Positions 1-10,156 of a stretch of 64,000 bases of DNA are shown here, piece after piece. Below the pieces are notes generated by a model that worked only from the letters and a program-made list of their open reading frames with translations, did not search any database and was not told the origin of the DNA. The stretch is from an uncultured Paracoccaceae bacterium. Lineage in GTDB: Bacteria > Pseudomonadota > Alphaproteobacteria > Rhodobacterales > Rhodobacteraceae. Location: contig CANNFE010000002.1 of the NCBI GenBank assembly GCA_947503775.1, positions 372,001 to 436,000 of the forward strand, written 5' to 3'. The number at the start of each line of letters is the position of its first letter. Position 1 is the first letter of the stretch. Both the position numbers and the translations under genes were made by a program.

Positions 1-1179
1 GAAGACCCGCTCGAGCACAGTATAAAGCCGCCGCGCGCCGATGTTCTCGACCGCCTCGTTCACCTCGGCCGCGATACGGGCCAAGGCCGCGATGCCGTCT
101 TCGGTGAAGTCGACCGTCACGTCCTCGGTGCCCATCAGGGCGGTGTATTGCCGGGTCAGCGCATTGTCCGTCTCGGTCAGGATGCGGACGAAATCCTGCT
201 CGGTCAGCGCGCGCAGCTCGACCCGGATCGGCAGGCGGCCCTGAAGCTCGGGCAGCAGATCGGACGGTTTGGCGATGTGGAACGCGCCTGACGCGATAAA
301 GAGGATATGGTCCGTCTTGACCGGCCCGTGCTTGGTCGAGACCGTCGTGCCCTCGATCAGCGGCAGCAGATCCCGCTGCACGCCTTCGCGGCTGACATCG
401 CCGCCGCGTGTCTCGGAGCGGACGGCGACCTTGTCGATCTCGTCCAGGAACACGATCCCGTTTTGCTCCACCGCCTCGAGCGCCGCGCGGTTCACCGTCT
501 CGTCGTCGAGCAGCTTGTCCGCCTCTTCCGAGATCAACAGCTCATAGCTCGCCGCGACGGTCAGGCGCTTCTTGACCGTCCGTTGGAAAGCCTTGCCGAA
601 GATATCACCGATATTCATCATCCCCATCTGGCCGGGTTGACCGGGCAACTCGAGCCCCTGCATCGGGTTCGACGTATCGGCGACCTCAAGCTCGATCACC
701 GTGTCGTCCAGCTCGCCCGTCTTGAGTTTCTTGCGAAACATCTCGCGCGTGCCCTCTCGCGCCTGATCGCCCGCGATGGCCTCGATGACGCGTTCCTCGG
801 CGGCGGCATGGGCCTTGGCCTTGACGTCCTCGCGCATATGCTCGCGGGTCTGCAGGATGGCTGTATCGACAAGGTCGCGGACGATCTGCTCCACATCCCG
901 GCCGACATAGCCGACCTCGGTGAACTTGGTTGCCTCGACCTTGATGAAGGGCGCGCGCGCCAGCTTGGCCAGACGGCGGCTGATCTCGGTCTTGCCGACC
1001 CCGGTGGGGCCGATCATCAGGATGTTTTTGGGATAGACCTCCTCGCGCAGATCGTCGGGCAGCTGCTTGCGCCGCCAGCGATTGCGCAAAGCCACGGCCA
1101 CGGCGCGCTTGGCATCCGCCTGCCCGATGATGAAGCGATCCAGCTCGGACACAATTTCGCGGGGAGTGAGGTCTGTCAT
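1..1179 (-). CDS. hslU: ATP-dependent protease ATPase subunit HslU (3' end cut by window edge)
   Basis: AAA+ unfoldase of the HslUV (ClpYQ) cytoplasmic protease; it unfolds substrates and threads them into the HslV chamber. The start ATG reads [20 protein letters not shown], the usual HslU opening, followed by a Walker A motif GPTGVGKTE near residue 57 and a Walker B segment FLDEIDKV in the second half. The reading frame stays open to base 1, giving 393 codons against about 435 in complete homologues, so only the C-terminal sensor-2 tail is missing. Its partner hslV lies 1.6 kb upstream on the same strand, separated by two other genes, whereas in many bacteria the pair is adjacent. Confidence 0.96.
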   Translation of the reverse strand, partial: MTDLTPREIVSELDRFIIGQADAKRAVAVALRNRWRRKQLPDDLREEVYPKNILMIGPTGVGKTEISRRLAKLARAPFIKVEATKFTEVGYVGRDVEQIVRDLVDTAILQTREHMREDVKAKAHAAAEERVIEAIAGDQAREGTREMFRKKLKTGELDDTVIELEVADTSNPMQGLELPGQPGQMGMMNIGDIFGKAFQRTVKKRLTVAASYELLISEEADKLLDDETVNRAALEAVEQNGIVFLDEIDKVAVRSETRGGDVSREGVQRDLLPLIEGTTVSTKHGPVKTDHILFIASGAFHIAKPSDLLPELQGRLPIRVELRALTEQDFVRILTETDNALTRQYTALMGTEDVTVDFTEDGIAALARIAAEVNEAVENIGARRLYTVLERVF

Positions 1180-1379
1180 GAGGGCCTTCGTCTGAATGGA
1201 TCCGCGACAGATAGGCATGTGGGCAGAAAACGCAACGGGGGGGGGTAGGGGGTGCGGGCCCGCATATAGCGAAGTCAGTCAGCCGCCCGATGATCTGTAT
1301 CGCATAAAAGGCGAAGGTTGGATCGCAGTGAAGATCGGTAGATCTGTCGAAGCTCACCGGCTCCGAGCAGCGCCCTCCA

Positions 1380-1619
1380 TCAAGCGGGGCTGACGACATG
1401 CCCGACGAGGTTTCCGTCGAGGGTATATCTTCGACCGGCAGCCCAGCCACTCTCCCCCAGAACGTTCCGCACCTGATCGCTGCTGACGTACTTATCGGGC
1501 GACGACTTGTTGCAGGTGACGATCATCACCTCCTGTCGAAGCTCGGAGTTTTTCGCAAGCCAGGTCCGAAGGTCCAGCTCTGATGAGATTTTCACCCGCT
1601 TCAGTTTTGGTATGGTCAT
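1380..1619 (-). CDS. Small conserved protein of unknown function (79 aa)
   Basis: The product reads MTIPKLKRVKISSELDLRTW and ends near a GNLVGHVVSPA tail. I recognise the pattern (KLKR.KI.SE.ELR.WL, VMIVTCNK, KYVSSDQVR, YTLDGNLVGH) from small hypothetical proteins scattered through proteobacteria, but know no function. There are no membrane segments or catalytic motifs. I chose the ATG at 1619 rather than an upstream start at 1643 because GAGGGG lies about nine bases before it. It sits between a membrane-protein gene and hslU, all on the minus strand. Confidence 0.7.
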   Translation of the reverse strand: MTIPKLKRVKISSELDLRTWLAKNSELRQEVMIVTCNKSSPDKYVSSDQVRNVLGESGWAAGRRYTLDGNLVGHVVSPA

Positions 1620-1737
1620 GGCGCGCACCCCTCTAAGTTCCACTGCCCATCAATAAGGTGAAACTGACACTGGAGCAAATTTAGCTAAGAGGTCGTGTCC
1701 TTCGCCGCCAAGGTATCGAACGCAAGCTGGTCCTCTC

Positions 1738-2799
1738 TCACCCCACCGGCGGCAGCTTCGCCCTCGGTAGGAACGGCAGCATTCCCATCAGGACACCTCG
1801 GATCCTTTCCCAGAAGGCTCCGAGGAGGACGAGGACGATGCCCAGCAGCAGGATGAGCGTGGCGATGCCCATACCTTCCTCGAGCTGGGCGCTGAGGGCC
1901 ACGACATAGCCGACCGCTGCGATCAGGAAGGAGCGGCGGTCGATCACGATGGCCACGAGAGCGAGCGCTCCAAGGAAGACCACCAGAGCGAGCCGCGCGC
2001 CCGGCGCCTCGCTGGTGATGAGCGTCAGCGCCACCGTATTCACGATGGCAGGGGCCGCCACGACATGCAGCCAGAACCCGTTGGAGGCTCGCCGGGTCAC
2101 GCGGTGCGGGTCGGACATGTCGAACCACATGGCCACAGCGAAGACCCCGACCCCGAAGAGCAGCGTCGCCAGCGCGAAGGGCCCTTCGTTGGAGAGCAGG
2201 AAGAGATCCGAAAGCTCGCTCGGATCGCCTGCCTGGACAGCCAGCGCCACGGTGAGCAGGATGAAGATCCCGATGGCCACAAGCGCCAGCGCGAAGGGCA
2301 CGCGGAAGCGCACCCAGTAGATCAGCAGCGCCCCCGAGGCGAGCGCGAGCGGAACGATCGTACTCGACCAGTCCTGCTGCGCGACCATGAACGGCTCGGC
2401 ATAGGAGGCCGAAAAGCCCAGCGTCGCGTTCAGCGCCCAAAAGATCGTCAGCGTGATCGCAGGCGCCACCATCCGGCGGCGGCGGATGAAATATTCCGAC
2501 AGCGCCCAGATAATCCCGGCGGCCACGAGGCTGCGCGCGACGATCAGCGCGAAGACATTGTTGAACCCGGTCAGCGCGGCGGCGGTCGACACGCCCGCCC
2601 ATCCCGCGGCAAGGATCACGAGGCCGACAACGATGAAGATCTCGTTGAACCCTTTGAACAGCTCGAAAGGCTCCTCGTCGGGGCGGGCAGCGCTCAGATG
2701 CCCTTTGCGCTCAGCCGACAGGGTCAGGATCCGGGCGGCCTGCGCCTCGGTGATGGTCCCGGCGGCCACGGCCGCACGCAGATCATCCTTCTCAATCAC
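1738..2799 (-). CDS. Polytopic membrane protein, DUF2157-like
   Basis: 353 residues. A short soluble N-terminal part (residues 1-50, helical, [20 protein letters not shown]) is followed by roughly ten hydrophobic segments from about residue 53 ([16 protein letters not shown]) to residue 338. This layout, with an N-terminal helical domain that starts like a substrate-adaptor helix and then many short membrane spans, is that of the DUF2157 group of predicted membrane proteins, whose function is unknown. Its start overlaps the stop of hslV by four bases (ATGA), so the two are translationally coupled; whether it affects HslUV is not known. Confidence 0.75.
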   Translation of the reverse strand: MIEKDDLRAAVAAGTITEAQAARILTLSAERKGHLSAARPDEEPFELFKGFNEIFIVVGLVILAAGWAGVSTAAALTGFNNVFALIVARSLVAAGIIWALSEYFIRRRRMVAPAITLTIFWALNATLGFSASYAEPFMVAQQDWSSTIVPLALASGALLIYWVRFRVPFALALVAIGIFILLTVALAVQAGDPSELSDLFLLSNEGPFALATLLFGVGVFAVAMWFDMSDPHRVTRRASNGFWLHVVAAPAIVNTVALTLITSEAPGARLALVVFLGALALVAIVIDRRSFLIAAVGYVVALSAQLEEGMGIATLILLLGIVLVLLGAFWERIRGVLMGMLPFLPRAKLPPVG

Positions 2800-3362
2800 G
2801 ATCCGCCCTTCGCGATGGTCTCAACGGTCAGGTTGCCGTTGGTGTAGACGCAGATATCGGCGGCGATCGCCATGGCCTGACGCGCCACCTCCTCGGCCGA
2901 GCGATCCCCTTCGATCAGACCGCGTGCGGCGGCGAGCGCGAAATTCCCGCCCGATCCGATGGCGGCGATGCCGTGTTCCGGTTCCAGCACATCGCCCGCC
3001 CCGGTGATGACCAGCAGCGCATCGCCGTCGGTGACGATCAGCATCGCCTCGAGTTTTTGCAGGTACTTGTCCGTGCGCCAGTCCTTGGCCAGCTCGACCG
3101 AGGCGCGCTGAAGCTGCCCGGGATGCGCCTCCAGCTTGGCCTCCAGCCGCTCGAGCAAGGCAAATGCATCCGCCGTCGAGCCTGCAAAGCCCGCCACGAC
3201 GTCATGCCCGCCGGGCGACAGTCTGCGGACCTTGCGCGCGGTCCCCTTGATGACCGTCTGGCCAAGGCTGACCTGTCCGTCGCCTGCGACGACGACCTCA
3301 TCCCCCTTGCGCACCCCGATGATCGTGGTGCCATGCCAGCCGGGAAAATCACTATCCGCCAT
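2796..3362 (-). CDS. hslV: ATP-dependent protease subunit HslV
   Basis: Threonine peptidase core of HslUV. The 188-residue product has the alphaproteobacterial form in which a short propeptide ([11 protein letters not shown]) precedes the catalytic N-terminal threonine, predicted at residue 12 ([21 protein letters not shown] begins there, split here at TTIIGV and GDGQVS). Length fits the family. The gene starts a minus-strand run hslV, DUF2157-like, small unknown, hslU. A hairpin just upstream (3415-3443) separates it from trxA. No heat-shock promoter could be assigned with confidence. Confidence 0.96.
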   Translation of the reverse strand: MADSDFPGWHGTTIIGVRKGDEVVVAGDGQVSLGQTVIKGTARKVRRLSPGGHDVVAGFAGSTADAFALLERLEAKLEAHPGQLQRASVELAKDWRTDKYLQKLEAMLIVTDGDALLVITGAGDVLEPEHGIAAIGSGGNFALAAARGLIEGDRSAEEVARQAMAIAADICVYTNGNLTVETIAKGGS

Positions 3363-3414
3363 GGGGCCTCCTTGCCGCGTTCGGTTCCATATGGGCCACC
3401 TTGCGCCGGAAATG

Positions 3415-3443
3415 AAGAAGGCGCCCCGGATGGAGCGCCTTTT
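3415..3443 (-). terminator. Probable rho-independent terminator after trxA
   Basis: Inverted repeat with arms AAGGCGC (3418-3424) and GCGCCTT (3435-3441) and a ten-base loop, in the gap between the trxA stop and the hslV start. On the minus strand it is followed by a weak T-rich stretch (CTTCTTCATTT), so termination may be partial. Confidence 0.55.
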
Positions 3444-3461
3444 GCAGGGGTCAGGTTGTGC

Positions 3462-3782
3462 TTAGATCGATTCTTCGATCCAGCTTTGCAGCTGCGCCTT
3501 GGGCTTGGCGCCGGTCATGTTCGAGACGACATCGCCGCCCTTGAACATGAAGAGCGCGGGAATGCCGCGCACGCCAAGCTGGGCGGGAGAATTCGGGTTC
3601 TCGTCGACATTGACCTTCACGATCTTCACCTTGCCGTCCATCTCGGCGGACAGCTCTTCCAGAGCGGGGCCGATCTGTTTGCAGGGGCCGCACCATTCGG
3701 CCCAGAAATCGACGACGACGGGAACGTCGGACTGGCGCACTTCGGCGTCGAAGGTTGCATCGGTGACGGCGTGGGTGGCCAT
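3462..3782 (-). CDS. trxA: Thioredoxin
   Basis: 106-residue thioredoxin fold with the classic active site WCGPCK at about residues 31-36, preceded by VVVDFWAEW, and the conserved cis-proline loop RGIPALFMF. It is a cytoplasmic disulfide reductant that uses thioredoxin reductase. The ATG at 3782 is preceded by AGGAGAG at good spacing, so I prefer it to a start five codons upstream. It lies 60 bases downstream of addA in the same orientation and is followed by a hairpin terminator, so it may be the last gene of the addBA run or have its own promoter. Confidence 0.95.
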   Translation of the reverse strand: MATHAVTDATFDAEVRQSDVPVVVDFWAEWCGPCKQIGPALEELSAEMDGKVKIVKVNVDENPNSPAQLGVRGIPALFMFKGGDVVSNMTGAKPKAQLQSWIEESI

Positions 3783-3842
3783 ATCGGCTCTCCTCAAAGG
3801 ACTGGGTTCGGATGCGGAAGGTAGGAACGCGGCCGGGTGGGG

Positions 3843-6800
3843 TCAAGCAGGTGTGGCGGTTCTGAGCGCTTCGGACACAAGATCGTGCGCAAGAGGCATC
3901 AATGCGCCCGTCGCGGTCCAGAGGATTGCGGTCTCGATCCGCCTCTCGGGAAAGATCAGGGACAGCGCGGCGGCATAGGCGCCCATCTGGCGCAGCAGAC
4001 CGTCCGGAACCGCCTCGGGCCGGTCCGGAACGGTGCGGTTCGTCTTGAAATCCACGGCGAGGATCCGGGTCTCCTCAAGGATCAGCCGGTCGATGGCGCC
4101 GTGGATCCGCCGCCCGCCAAGCGCCGCCAGAGGAGCCGTGACGGGCACCTCGGCCAGCGTGCTGGGCGCAAAGAGGGGGACCAGCGCGGGATCCTCGAGG
4201 ACGGCCGCCGCCTCGGCCAGCGCCCGATCGATCTGAGGCTGGGTGCTTTTGCCCGCCAGATAGGCCCGGCTCGCGTCCGGCCAGCGCTCCGGATCGAGCC
4301 CCGGCAAGACCTCGAGCAGGCTATGGACCCGCGTGCCGTGGGCCAGCGCCTCGGCCTCGGTCTCTCCCAACGCGCCGGGCAGGGCCTTGGCGCCGCCAAG
4401 ATCGGACGGGGAGAGCGTCGGATCCCGCCCGGACGCTGGCAGCGCGGGGCGCATCGCGAAATCCGGCAGGCTCGCCTCGGGCATCCGGGCGGGCGGTTCG
4501 GCAACCACGTCCCCCGCCGCCCAGTCGGCATGGGTCAGGCGCAGGCCGGCGCCCGTCGGCATCGCAGCCTCGACCGCCCCGACGGCGGGCATCGCATCGG
4601 CGACACGGGCGTACCAGCTGGGATCCTTCGCCTCGACCTCGCCGGCCGCGCAGCAGATCAGCCAGCTTTCGGCACGGGTCATCGCGACATAAAGCAGCCG
4701 GTTGCGCTCTTCCTCCTGTCTGTCCTTCGCCGCCTCGGCCAGAGTTGCCATCGCGGCGGGGCGGTCCTTCTTGAGCACCGACCACAAGGCCACGCCAGAG
4801 GCACCCAAAAGCTCCGGATCGCTTGGCGGTTTGCGTACTGCCATATCCGGCAGGATCACGATCGGCGCCTCGAGCCCCTTTGCCCCATGCACCGTCATCA
4901 CCCTGAGCTTGCCGCCCTGCGCGCCCATCTCGCGCTTGATTTCGATCTCGTCGCCTTCGAGCCAGCCCAGAAAGCCGGTCAGGCTGGGCACATCCATCGC
5001 CTCGTAGGTCAGCGCGAGCGACAGCAGCGCGTCGATGGCATCCTCCGCTTCGCGCCCGAGCCGCGAGAGAAGCCGCGTCCGCCCGCCATGGCGCGTCAGA
5101 AGCCGGTCGATCAGATCATAGGGGCGGCGAAAGTCGGCCTCGTTCCGCAGATCGTCCAGGATGGCCATCGTCCGGGGATGGTCGGCCCGCGCGCCCCGAA
5201 GCGCGGCCCAAAGCGGCGCGCCTGCCGGGCGGGGATGCGCCAGATCGTAAAGCTGCCCCTCGCTCCACCCGAAGAGCGGCGATTTCAGCGCGCAGGCCAG
5301 GGCATAGTCATCCTCGGGCAGGGCCAGAAACGCCAGCACCGCAAGGATATCCTTGACCGCCAGATCCTCGATCACCCGAAGCCGGTCCGCGCCCGCAACA
5401 TCGATGCCGCGCGCCTTGCAGCTTTGGATCAGCTCGGAGAACAGCGCGCCGGTCCGCCCGCGCACGAGGATCAGGATATCGCCTGCCGTCACAGGGCGGC
5501 GCACGACCTCGCCGTTCCGCATCTCGGGCAGCGTCTCTTCCTCGATCATCCGCTCGATCTCAGCGGCAATCGTGCGCGCCAACTGCACCTTGGGATCGCC
5601 AGGCGGGATGTAGTCGATGGGATCGGTCCAGTCGGGCTTGTCGTCCTTCTCGGAGACAGGCACCGGCGGCCACAAATCGACGCGGCCCGGCAGATCGGCC
5701 TTGAACGCCCTGTGCAGAACGTCCGTGCCTAGCCCGGGCGTACCGCGAAAGACCTCATCGACCAGCCGCAGGGTCGGCACCGCAGAGCGGAAGGAATGAT
5801 CGAGCGAGCTGATCTCGAGCCGCCTTCCCGCATCGTTCAGACCGCCTTCGAAATGGGCACGCATCCGGTCGAAAGCCCCCGGATCGGCCCCCTGAAACGA
5901 GTAGATCGATTGCTTCAGATCGCCGACCACGAAGATCGTCCGCTCCGCATCGACCCGCGCGCCTTCGCCTGCTGTGAATTCCTGCGCGAGGCTGCGGATT
6001 ACGTCCCATTGCGCGGGACTGGTATCCTGCGCTTCGTCGACAAGGATGTGATCGATCCCGCCATCAAGCCGGAAGAGCACCCATTGCGCGACATCCCGGG
6101 CCGTCAGAAGCTGGCGTGCCTTTCGGATCAGATCATCGAAATCGAGCCATCCGCGCCGCTCCTTGGCGGCGGCGAAGGCCCGCAGGAAATCCCGCGCAAA
6201 CCGGTGAAGCGCCCGGCTGCGGTCAAAGGCCATCAACGCCAGACGCGCCTCGCGCCCCGCCTCGACCCGCTCCATCAGCGGATTGAGCCAGTCCATCAGA
6301 TCGGGAGCGCCCTCGCGCAGATCCTTTGTCGGGAATGTATTGATCTTGGCCGAGAAGGGGGCCTTGGCGCCCTCTCCAGTCAAAAAGACGCCCTCAAGCA
6401 CCGCCATATCCGACGCCTCAAGGCGCGGCTTACGGGCAACCGCCTCCAGCTTCGCCGCCGCCTTCTGATCGGTCGATTTCCCCCTCCGGCAGAGATCGCG
6501 CAGCGCTCTGAGCTGCCCCGGATCGTCCGCGCCGACCGTCTCCTCGACCAGCCCCTCCGGCGTCGCGACCTCATCGAGACCCAAAGCGCCCCTCAAAGCG
6601 GTCTCGATCTCGCCTGCCGGAAAGAGCTCGGCCTTCGACACGATCTGCTGCATCAGGGCGTCGATATCCGCGCCTGTGACCTGCATCATCAGCGCCTCGA
6701 CGACCTCGGGCGCCTCGACGGCGAGCCGCTCGAGGACGGTCAGCCGCAATTGCCGGGCGCTCCGCTCGTCCATCTCGACAAAGCCCGGGCTTACCCCCGC

Positions 6801-7223
6801 CTCAAGCGGGAAGCGCCGCAGCAGGGCCGCGCAGAACGAATGGATCGTCTGGATCTTGAGCCCGCCGGGCGTTTCGATCGCGCGCGCAAAGAGCCGCCGC
6901 GCCTCGGCGATCCGGTCTGCATCGATCCGGCCCGTGACGCCCAGCTGGCGCAGGCTGGCTTCGAGCGCGGGCCGAGGCAGCATCGCCCACTCGCCCAGAC
7001 GGCGGAAAAGACGGTTCTGCATCTCGCTGGCAGCGGCCTTGGTATAGGTCAGGCACAGGATCCGCTGCGGCTCTACCCCGTCAAGCAGCAGGCGCGCGAC
7101 GCGGTCGGTCAGAACCCGCGTCTTGCCCGATCCCGCATTGGCCGCCAGCCAGGTCGAGGCGCGCGGATCGGCGGCGCGGATCTGGCGTTCAGTCGCTTCA
7201 TCGAGGGGCGGAACGAAGCTCAT
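3843..7223 (-). CDS. addA: Double-strand break repair helicase-nuclease AddA
   Basis: Large subunit (1126 aa) of the alphaproteobacterial AddAB helicase-nuclease, the functional equivalent of RecBCD, which resects DNA ends for RecA-dependent repair. The UvrD/Rep-type motor is visible: Walker A ANAGSGKTRVL near residue 28, a Walker B/DEAQD motif (ILVDEAQDTSPAQWD), GDLKQSIY, and VMTVHGAKGLEAP in motif V. The C-terminal RecB-family nuclease shows HGTRVHSLLE and the catalytic AVDFKTNR. The ATG at 7223 overlaps the addB stop by four bases, which fixes the start; a longer start at 7262 is unlikely. Confidence 0.96.
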   Translation of the reverse strand: MSFVPPLDEATERQIRAADPRASTWLAANAGSGKTRVLTDRVARLLLDGVEPQRILCLTYTKAAASEMQNRLFRRLGEWAMLPRPALEASLRQLGVTGRIDADRIAEARRLFARAIETPGGLKIQTIHSFCAALLRRFPLEAGVSPGFVEMDERSARQLRLTVLERLAVEAPEVVEALMMQVTGADIDALMQQIVSKAELFPAGEIETALRGALGLDEVATPEGLVEETVGADDPGQLRALRDLCRRGKSTDQKAAAKLEAVARKPRLEASDMAVLEGVFLTGEGAKAPFSAKINTFPTKDLREGAPDLMDWLNPLMERVEAGREARLALMAFDRSRALHRFARDFLRAFAAAKERRGWLDFDDLIRKARQLLTARDVAQWVLFRLDGGIDHILVDEAQDTSPAQWDVIRSLAQEFTAGEGARVDAERTIFVVGDLKQSIYSFQGADPGAFDRMRAHFEGGLNDAGRRLEISSLDHSFRSAVPTLRLVDEVFRGTPGLGTDVLHRAFKADLPGRVDLWPPVPVSEKDDKPDWTDPIDYIPPGDPKVQLARTIAAEIERMIEEETLPEMRNGEVVRRPVTAGDILILVRGRTGALFSELIQSCKARGIDVAGADRLRVIEDLAVKDILAVLAFLALPEDDYALACALKSPLFGWSEGQLYDLAHPRPAGAPLWAALRGARADHPRTMAILDDLRNEADFRRPYDLIDRLLTRHGGRTRLLSRLGREAEDAIDALLSLALTYEAMDVPSLTGFLGWLEGDEIEIKREMGAQGGKLRVMTVHGAKGLEAPIVILPDMAVRKPPSDPELLGASGVALWSVLKKDRPAAMATLAEAAKDRQEEERNRLLYVAMTRAESWLICCAAGEVEAKDPSWYARVADAMPAVGAVEAAMPTGAGLRLTHADWAAGDVVAEPPARMPEASLPDFAMRPALPASGRDPTLSPSDLGGAKALPGALGETEAEALAHGTRVHSLLEVLPGLDPERWPDASRAYLAGKSTQPQIDRALAEAAAVLEDPALVPLFAPSTLAEVPVTAPLAALGGRRIHGAIDRLILEETRILAVDFKTNRTVPDRPEAVPDGLLRQMGAYAAALSLIFPERRIETAILWTATGALMPLAHDLVSEALRTATPA

Positions 7224-10156
7224 CCGACCCGCTCCGGCACCGAAAGGTCCGACAGGTCCCACTCGCCAAACCGCGACAGGTGATCGAACTCGCCGCCATA
7301 GTCGGTCATCTCCATGGCCCGGCGCGCCGTGTAGCCTTGGGCTTCGTCAGCCCAGCGGGTCATCAACGCGATCAGGCCGTTCCAGACGTCAGCGGGCGAC
7401 ACCTCGTCCAAAGGCGCGTCGACGGTCGCGGGCGGCGTCGCCAGCCCGATATACCGGGCGAAAGCGACCGAACTGCCCGGCGGGACATCCTCGAACGCCC
7501 CGCGCTCGATCATTGCCGTCTCAAGCAGAAGTTGCTTGTCGAACGCCTTTTGCTGCGCCGCGCTCGGGGGTTTGCCAGTCTTGTAGTCGTAGATCGCAAC
7601 CTGCCCGTCGGCCAGCCGGTCGATCCGGTCCGCCCGGGCGGTCAGCGTCATCTCGAGGCCGGGCAGGGCGATCCTCCCGGTCCCCTCCAGCCGGTGCGGC
7701 GTGCCCGTTGCCTGCCTCTCCGCCTCGGTGCGGACGATCCACTCTGCCACCCGCGCAAGGCGCGCGCGCCACATCGCGCGGGTCGCGGGCCATGGCGCCT
7801 GCGCCGCGAGCGCCTCGTCTGCGATCTGCATCAACGCGGCCTCGGCTTGCCTCCCATCCGCATAGGGCCAGCCCGCCACGAACCGCTCGAGGATCCCGTG
7901 GATCACCGTTCCCCGCAGCAGGGCATCGGGGCCGGCATGGAACGGTCCAAGGGGCGAGACCCGCAGGATCCGGCTCGCATAGATCGCATAGGGATCGCGG
8001 ATCAGCGTCTGAACCCGCGTGACCGACAGCATCTTGGGCCGCGCCTTAAGCGGAGGCCGCGGGGACGGACGCGCGGCCCGCGGCACAGGGTTCACCGGGT
8101 CGAGCGCCTCGGCCCAGCCGAGATAGCGCGCGCCCCTCTTGCGCATCGCGGCCAACGCCTCGGGGCCGCCTTGATCCGGCAGTCCCTCCATCAGATTGAC
8201 CAGCCGGTTCAGCCAGCGCGAGGGCACCGCATCGGCATCGTCAAGCCGCACGGACCGCGTCAGCCACACCTGCGGCGCGCCCGCAGCCTGCTGATAGTCA
8301 TGCGCCGAAAGCCCAATTCGCCGCTCCGGCAGCAAAAGCCCCGCCTCCTGCCTGAGGGCGCGGTTGAGCCAGGGATCGGGAGCGGGCCGTTCAGGCCAGC
8401 TGCCATCGTTGAGCCCGCCAAGGATCACCAGATCTGCCCCCTGAACCCGCGCCTCCAGCGTGCCCCAGATGCGGATGAGGGGATGCGCCCCCTCGCTGCG
8501 GCGCACGTCCTCGCGCGCCAGGATCGAGCCGAAGAGCGCATCGTAATCCAGATGGCTCATCTGGCCGCCATGCTGCGCGTTCTCGCGCAGCTCGTCGCAC
8601 ACCGCCTTGGCCTTTTCGCCCGCTGCCTCCAGCCATAGCGCGCCTGCGCCGTCCTCGTCCGGGCCGCGCGCCATCCGTTCGGCCAGCGCCAGATGATCGG
8701 CGACATGCGCCTCCAGCGGCCTGTCGCCGAGGCCCGGCGCGGCCTGGGTCAAGGAGAGAACCCAAGTGACCCAGCGCAGCCGCTCGGCCGCATCGGGCCG
8801 TGTTTCGGCCCAGTCCCGCAGCTTGCCCGCGTCCGGAAAAGCCAGACCCTCGTTGCGAACAAGAAGCTCAAGCTCCCGCACCCAACGCAGATGATCGCCC
8901 CGCCCGGCCGTGCTGCCATGGGCCAACGGATGTTTGAGGCAGATCAGCAGCGCGTCAAACCGCACCGGCTGGACCAGCGCCAGAACATGGCGCAGGACCC
9001 GCCCCGGCGGGCTCAGATGAAGCGGCAGCCCCGCGCTGTCATCGGGCACCAGGCGCCACCGGTCGAGCGCTGCCGTCACCTGCCGCGCCAGCGTGCGGTC
9101 CGGCGTGATCAGCGCGGCCCGCATACCCTCATCGGCCGCCTCTCGCAGGCGCAGGGCGATGGCCGCCGCCTCGATCCGGGGGCTCGGTGCCTCGAGCAGC
9201 GTCATTCCTGCCGCTGCCTCGCGCAGATCGCCCAGCGTGGCACCGTCCCGCATCCACTGATCCGTGACCGGCGCGGGCCTGAGCGACAGCGATACCAGCG
9301 CATTACGCCGGGGCGAGGGCGGCGCGGCCCCAGTCCACCGCTCGATCTGCGCGGGTGCCAGATCCAGCGCTGCCATCAGCGCGCGGAACCGGTATTGCGG
9401 ATGATCCTCTGACGACAAGGCCGTCTCAAGCGTGGCCCAGACCGGATCGGGCAGATCGAAATCGAAGCCCGGCAGGATCACCGCCCCCTGCGGCAGGCGC
9501 GCCACCGCCTCCATCAGGAGCGCCGTCGTCCCGCGTGAGCCGGTCGAGCCTGCGATCAGCACCGGATGATCTGGCGGCGCTTCCTGCCAGCGCGCAACCA
9601 GCGCTTGCGTCGCGCGTCTTAGCCGCGCCTCGGGATCGGGCGTCTCGCGGCTCTGGGCCAGATAGCGCTCGGCGATCTCGACGAATTTCAGCGCCCGGAT
9701 CCAGTGATCGGACATGTCGGGCACCTCAAGCGTCCGGATCGCCTCGGGATCGACGCCTTCGCCCTGCATCTCGTCAATCAGCGCCACAAGACTGTCGGCC
9801 AGATCAAAGATCTTGTGCCGCCCCGCCAGATCCGGCTCGGCCTCGATCAGCCGCGCGATCAGTTGCGCAACCTCTAGCCGCCGCCGCATGCCGCCGATCG
9901 GGGGCGCATCAGTGGCAAGCTCGGGATCGGCGGCCAGATCCGTGACCAGCCGGATGCGCGGCAGCAGCGCCGCCGGGCCGTCGTCAAAGACCTCGCGGAT
10001 CCGCCGCTGCATCCGCCGCGTGTTCACGAATAGCTCGGCCCGCGCCAGATCCAGCGGGTCCGGCCATCGGTGCCTCAGACCCGCGACCAGCTCCGCCGGG
10101 AAATCCACGCCCGGCGGAAGCGCGAAAAGCCGGGCGGCGGATCCAGGGCCGCTCAC
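7220..10156 (-). CDS. addB: Double-strand break repair protein AddB
   Basis: Second subunit of AddAB, 978 aa from a GTG start. The N-terminal half is an inactive-helicase-like region (LFVNTRRMQRRIREVF, then VLIAGSTGSRGTTALLM). The C-terminal third is a RecB-type nuclease with IYDYKTGKP as the metal-binding core and QLLLETAMIERGAF as the following helix. The segment RDPYAIYASRIL has no cysteine where Bacillus-type AddB carries iron-sulfur ligands, as I recall for the alphaproteobacterial form. I place the start at the GTG that overlaps the preceding stop (GTGA); an upstream start at 10216 would overlap that gene by 64 bases. Confidence 0.93.
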   Translation of the reverse strand: MSGPGSAARLFALPPGVDFPAELVAGLRHRWPDPLDLARAELFVNTRRMQRRIREVFDDGPAALLPRIRLVTDLAADPELATDAPPIGGMRRRLEVAQLIARLIEAEPDLAGRHKIFDLADSLVALIDEMQGEGVDPEAIRTLEVPDMSDHWIRALKFVEIAERYLAQSRETPDPEARLRRATQALVARWQEAPPDHPVLIAGSTGSRGTTALLMEAVARLPQGAVILPGFDFDLPDPVWATLETALSSEDHPQYRFRALMAALDLAPAQIERWTGAAPPSPRRNALVSLSLRPAPVTDQWMRDGATLGDLREAAAGMTLLEAPSPRIEAAAIALRLREAADEGMRAALITPDRTLARQVTAALDRWRLVPDDSAGLPLHLSPPGRVLRHVLALVQPVRFDALLICLKHPLAHGSTAGRGDHLRWVRELELLVRNEGLAFPDAGKLRDWAETRPDAAERLRWVTWVLSLTQAAPGLGDRPLEAHVADHLALAERMARGPDEDGAGALWLEAAGEKAKAVCDELRENAQHGGQMSHLDYDALFGSILAREDVRRSEGAHPLIRIWGTLEARVQGADLVILGGLNDGSWPERPAPDPWLNRALRQEAGLLLPERRIGLSAHDYQQAAGAPQVWLTRSVRLDDADAVPSRWLNRLVNLMEGLPDQGGPEALAAMRKRGARYLGWAEALDPVNPVPRAARPSPRPPLKARPKMLSVTRVQTLIRDPYAIYASRILRVSPLGPFHAGPDALLRGTVIHGILERFVAGWPYADGRQAEAALMQIADEALAAQAPWPATRAMWRARLARVAEWIVRTEAERQATGTPHRLEGTGRIALPGLEMTLTARADRIDRLADGQVAIYDYKTGKPPSAAQQKAFDKQLLLETAMIERGAFEDVPPGSSVAFARYIGLATPPATVDAPLDEVSPADVWNGLIALMTRWADEAQGYTARRAMEMTDYGGEFDHLSRFGEWDLSDLSVPERVG

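Noticed and set aside
1685-2602. 305-codon arginine-rich frame in the DUF2157-like region
   Set aside because: It is an out-of-frame shadow of the membrane protein, with biased composition typical of GC-rich genomes.
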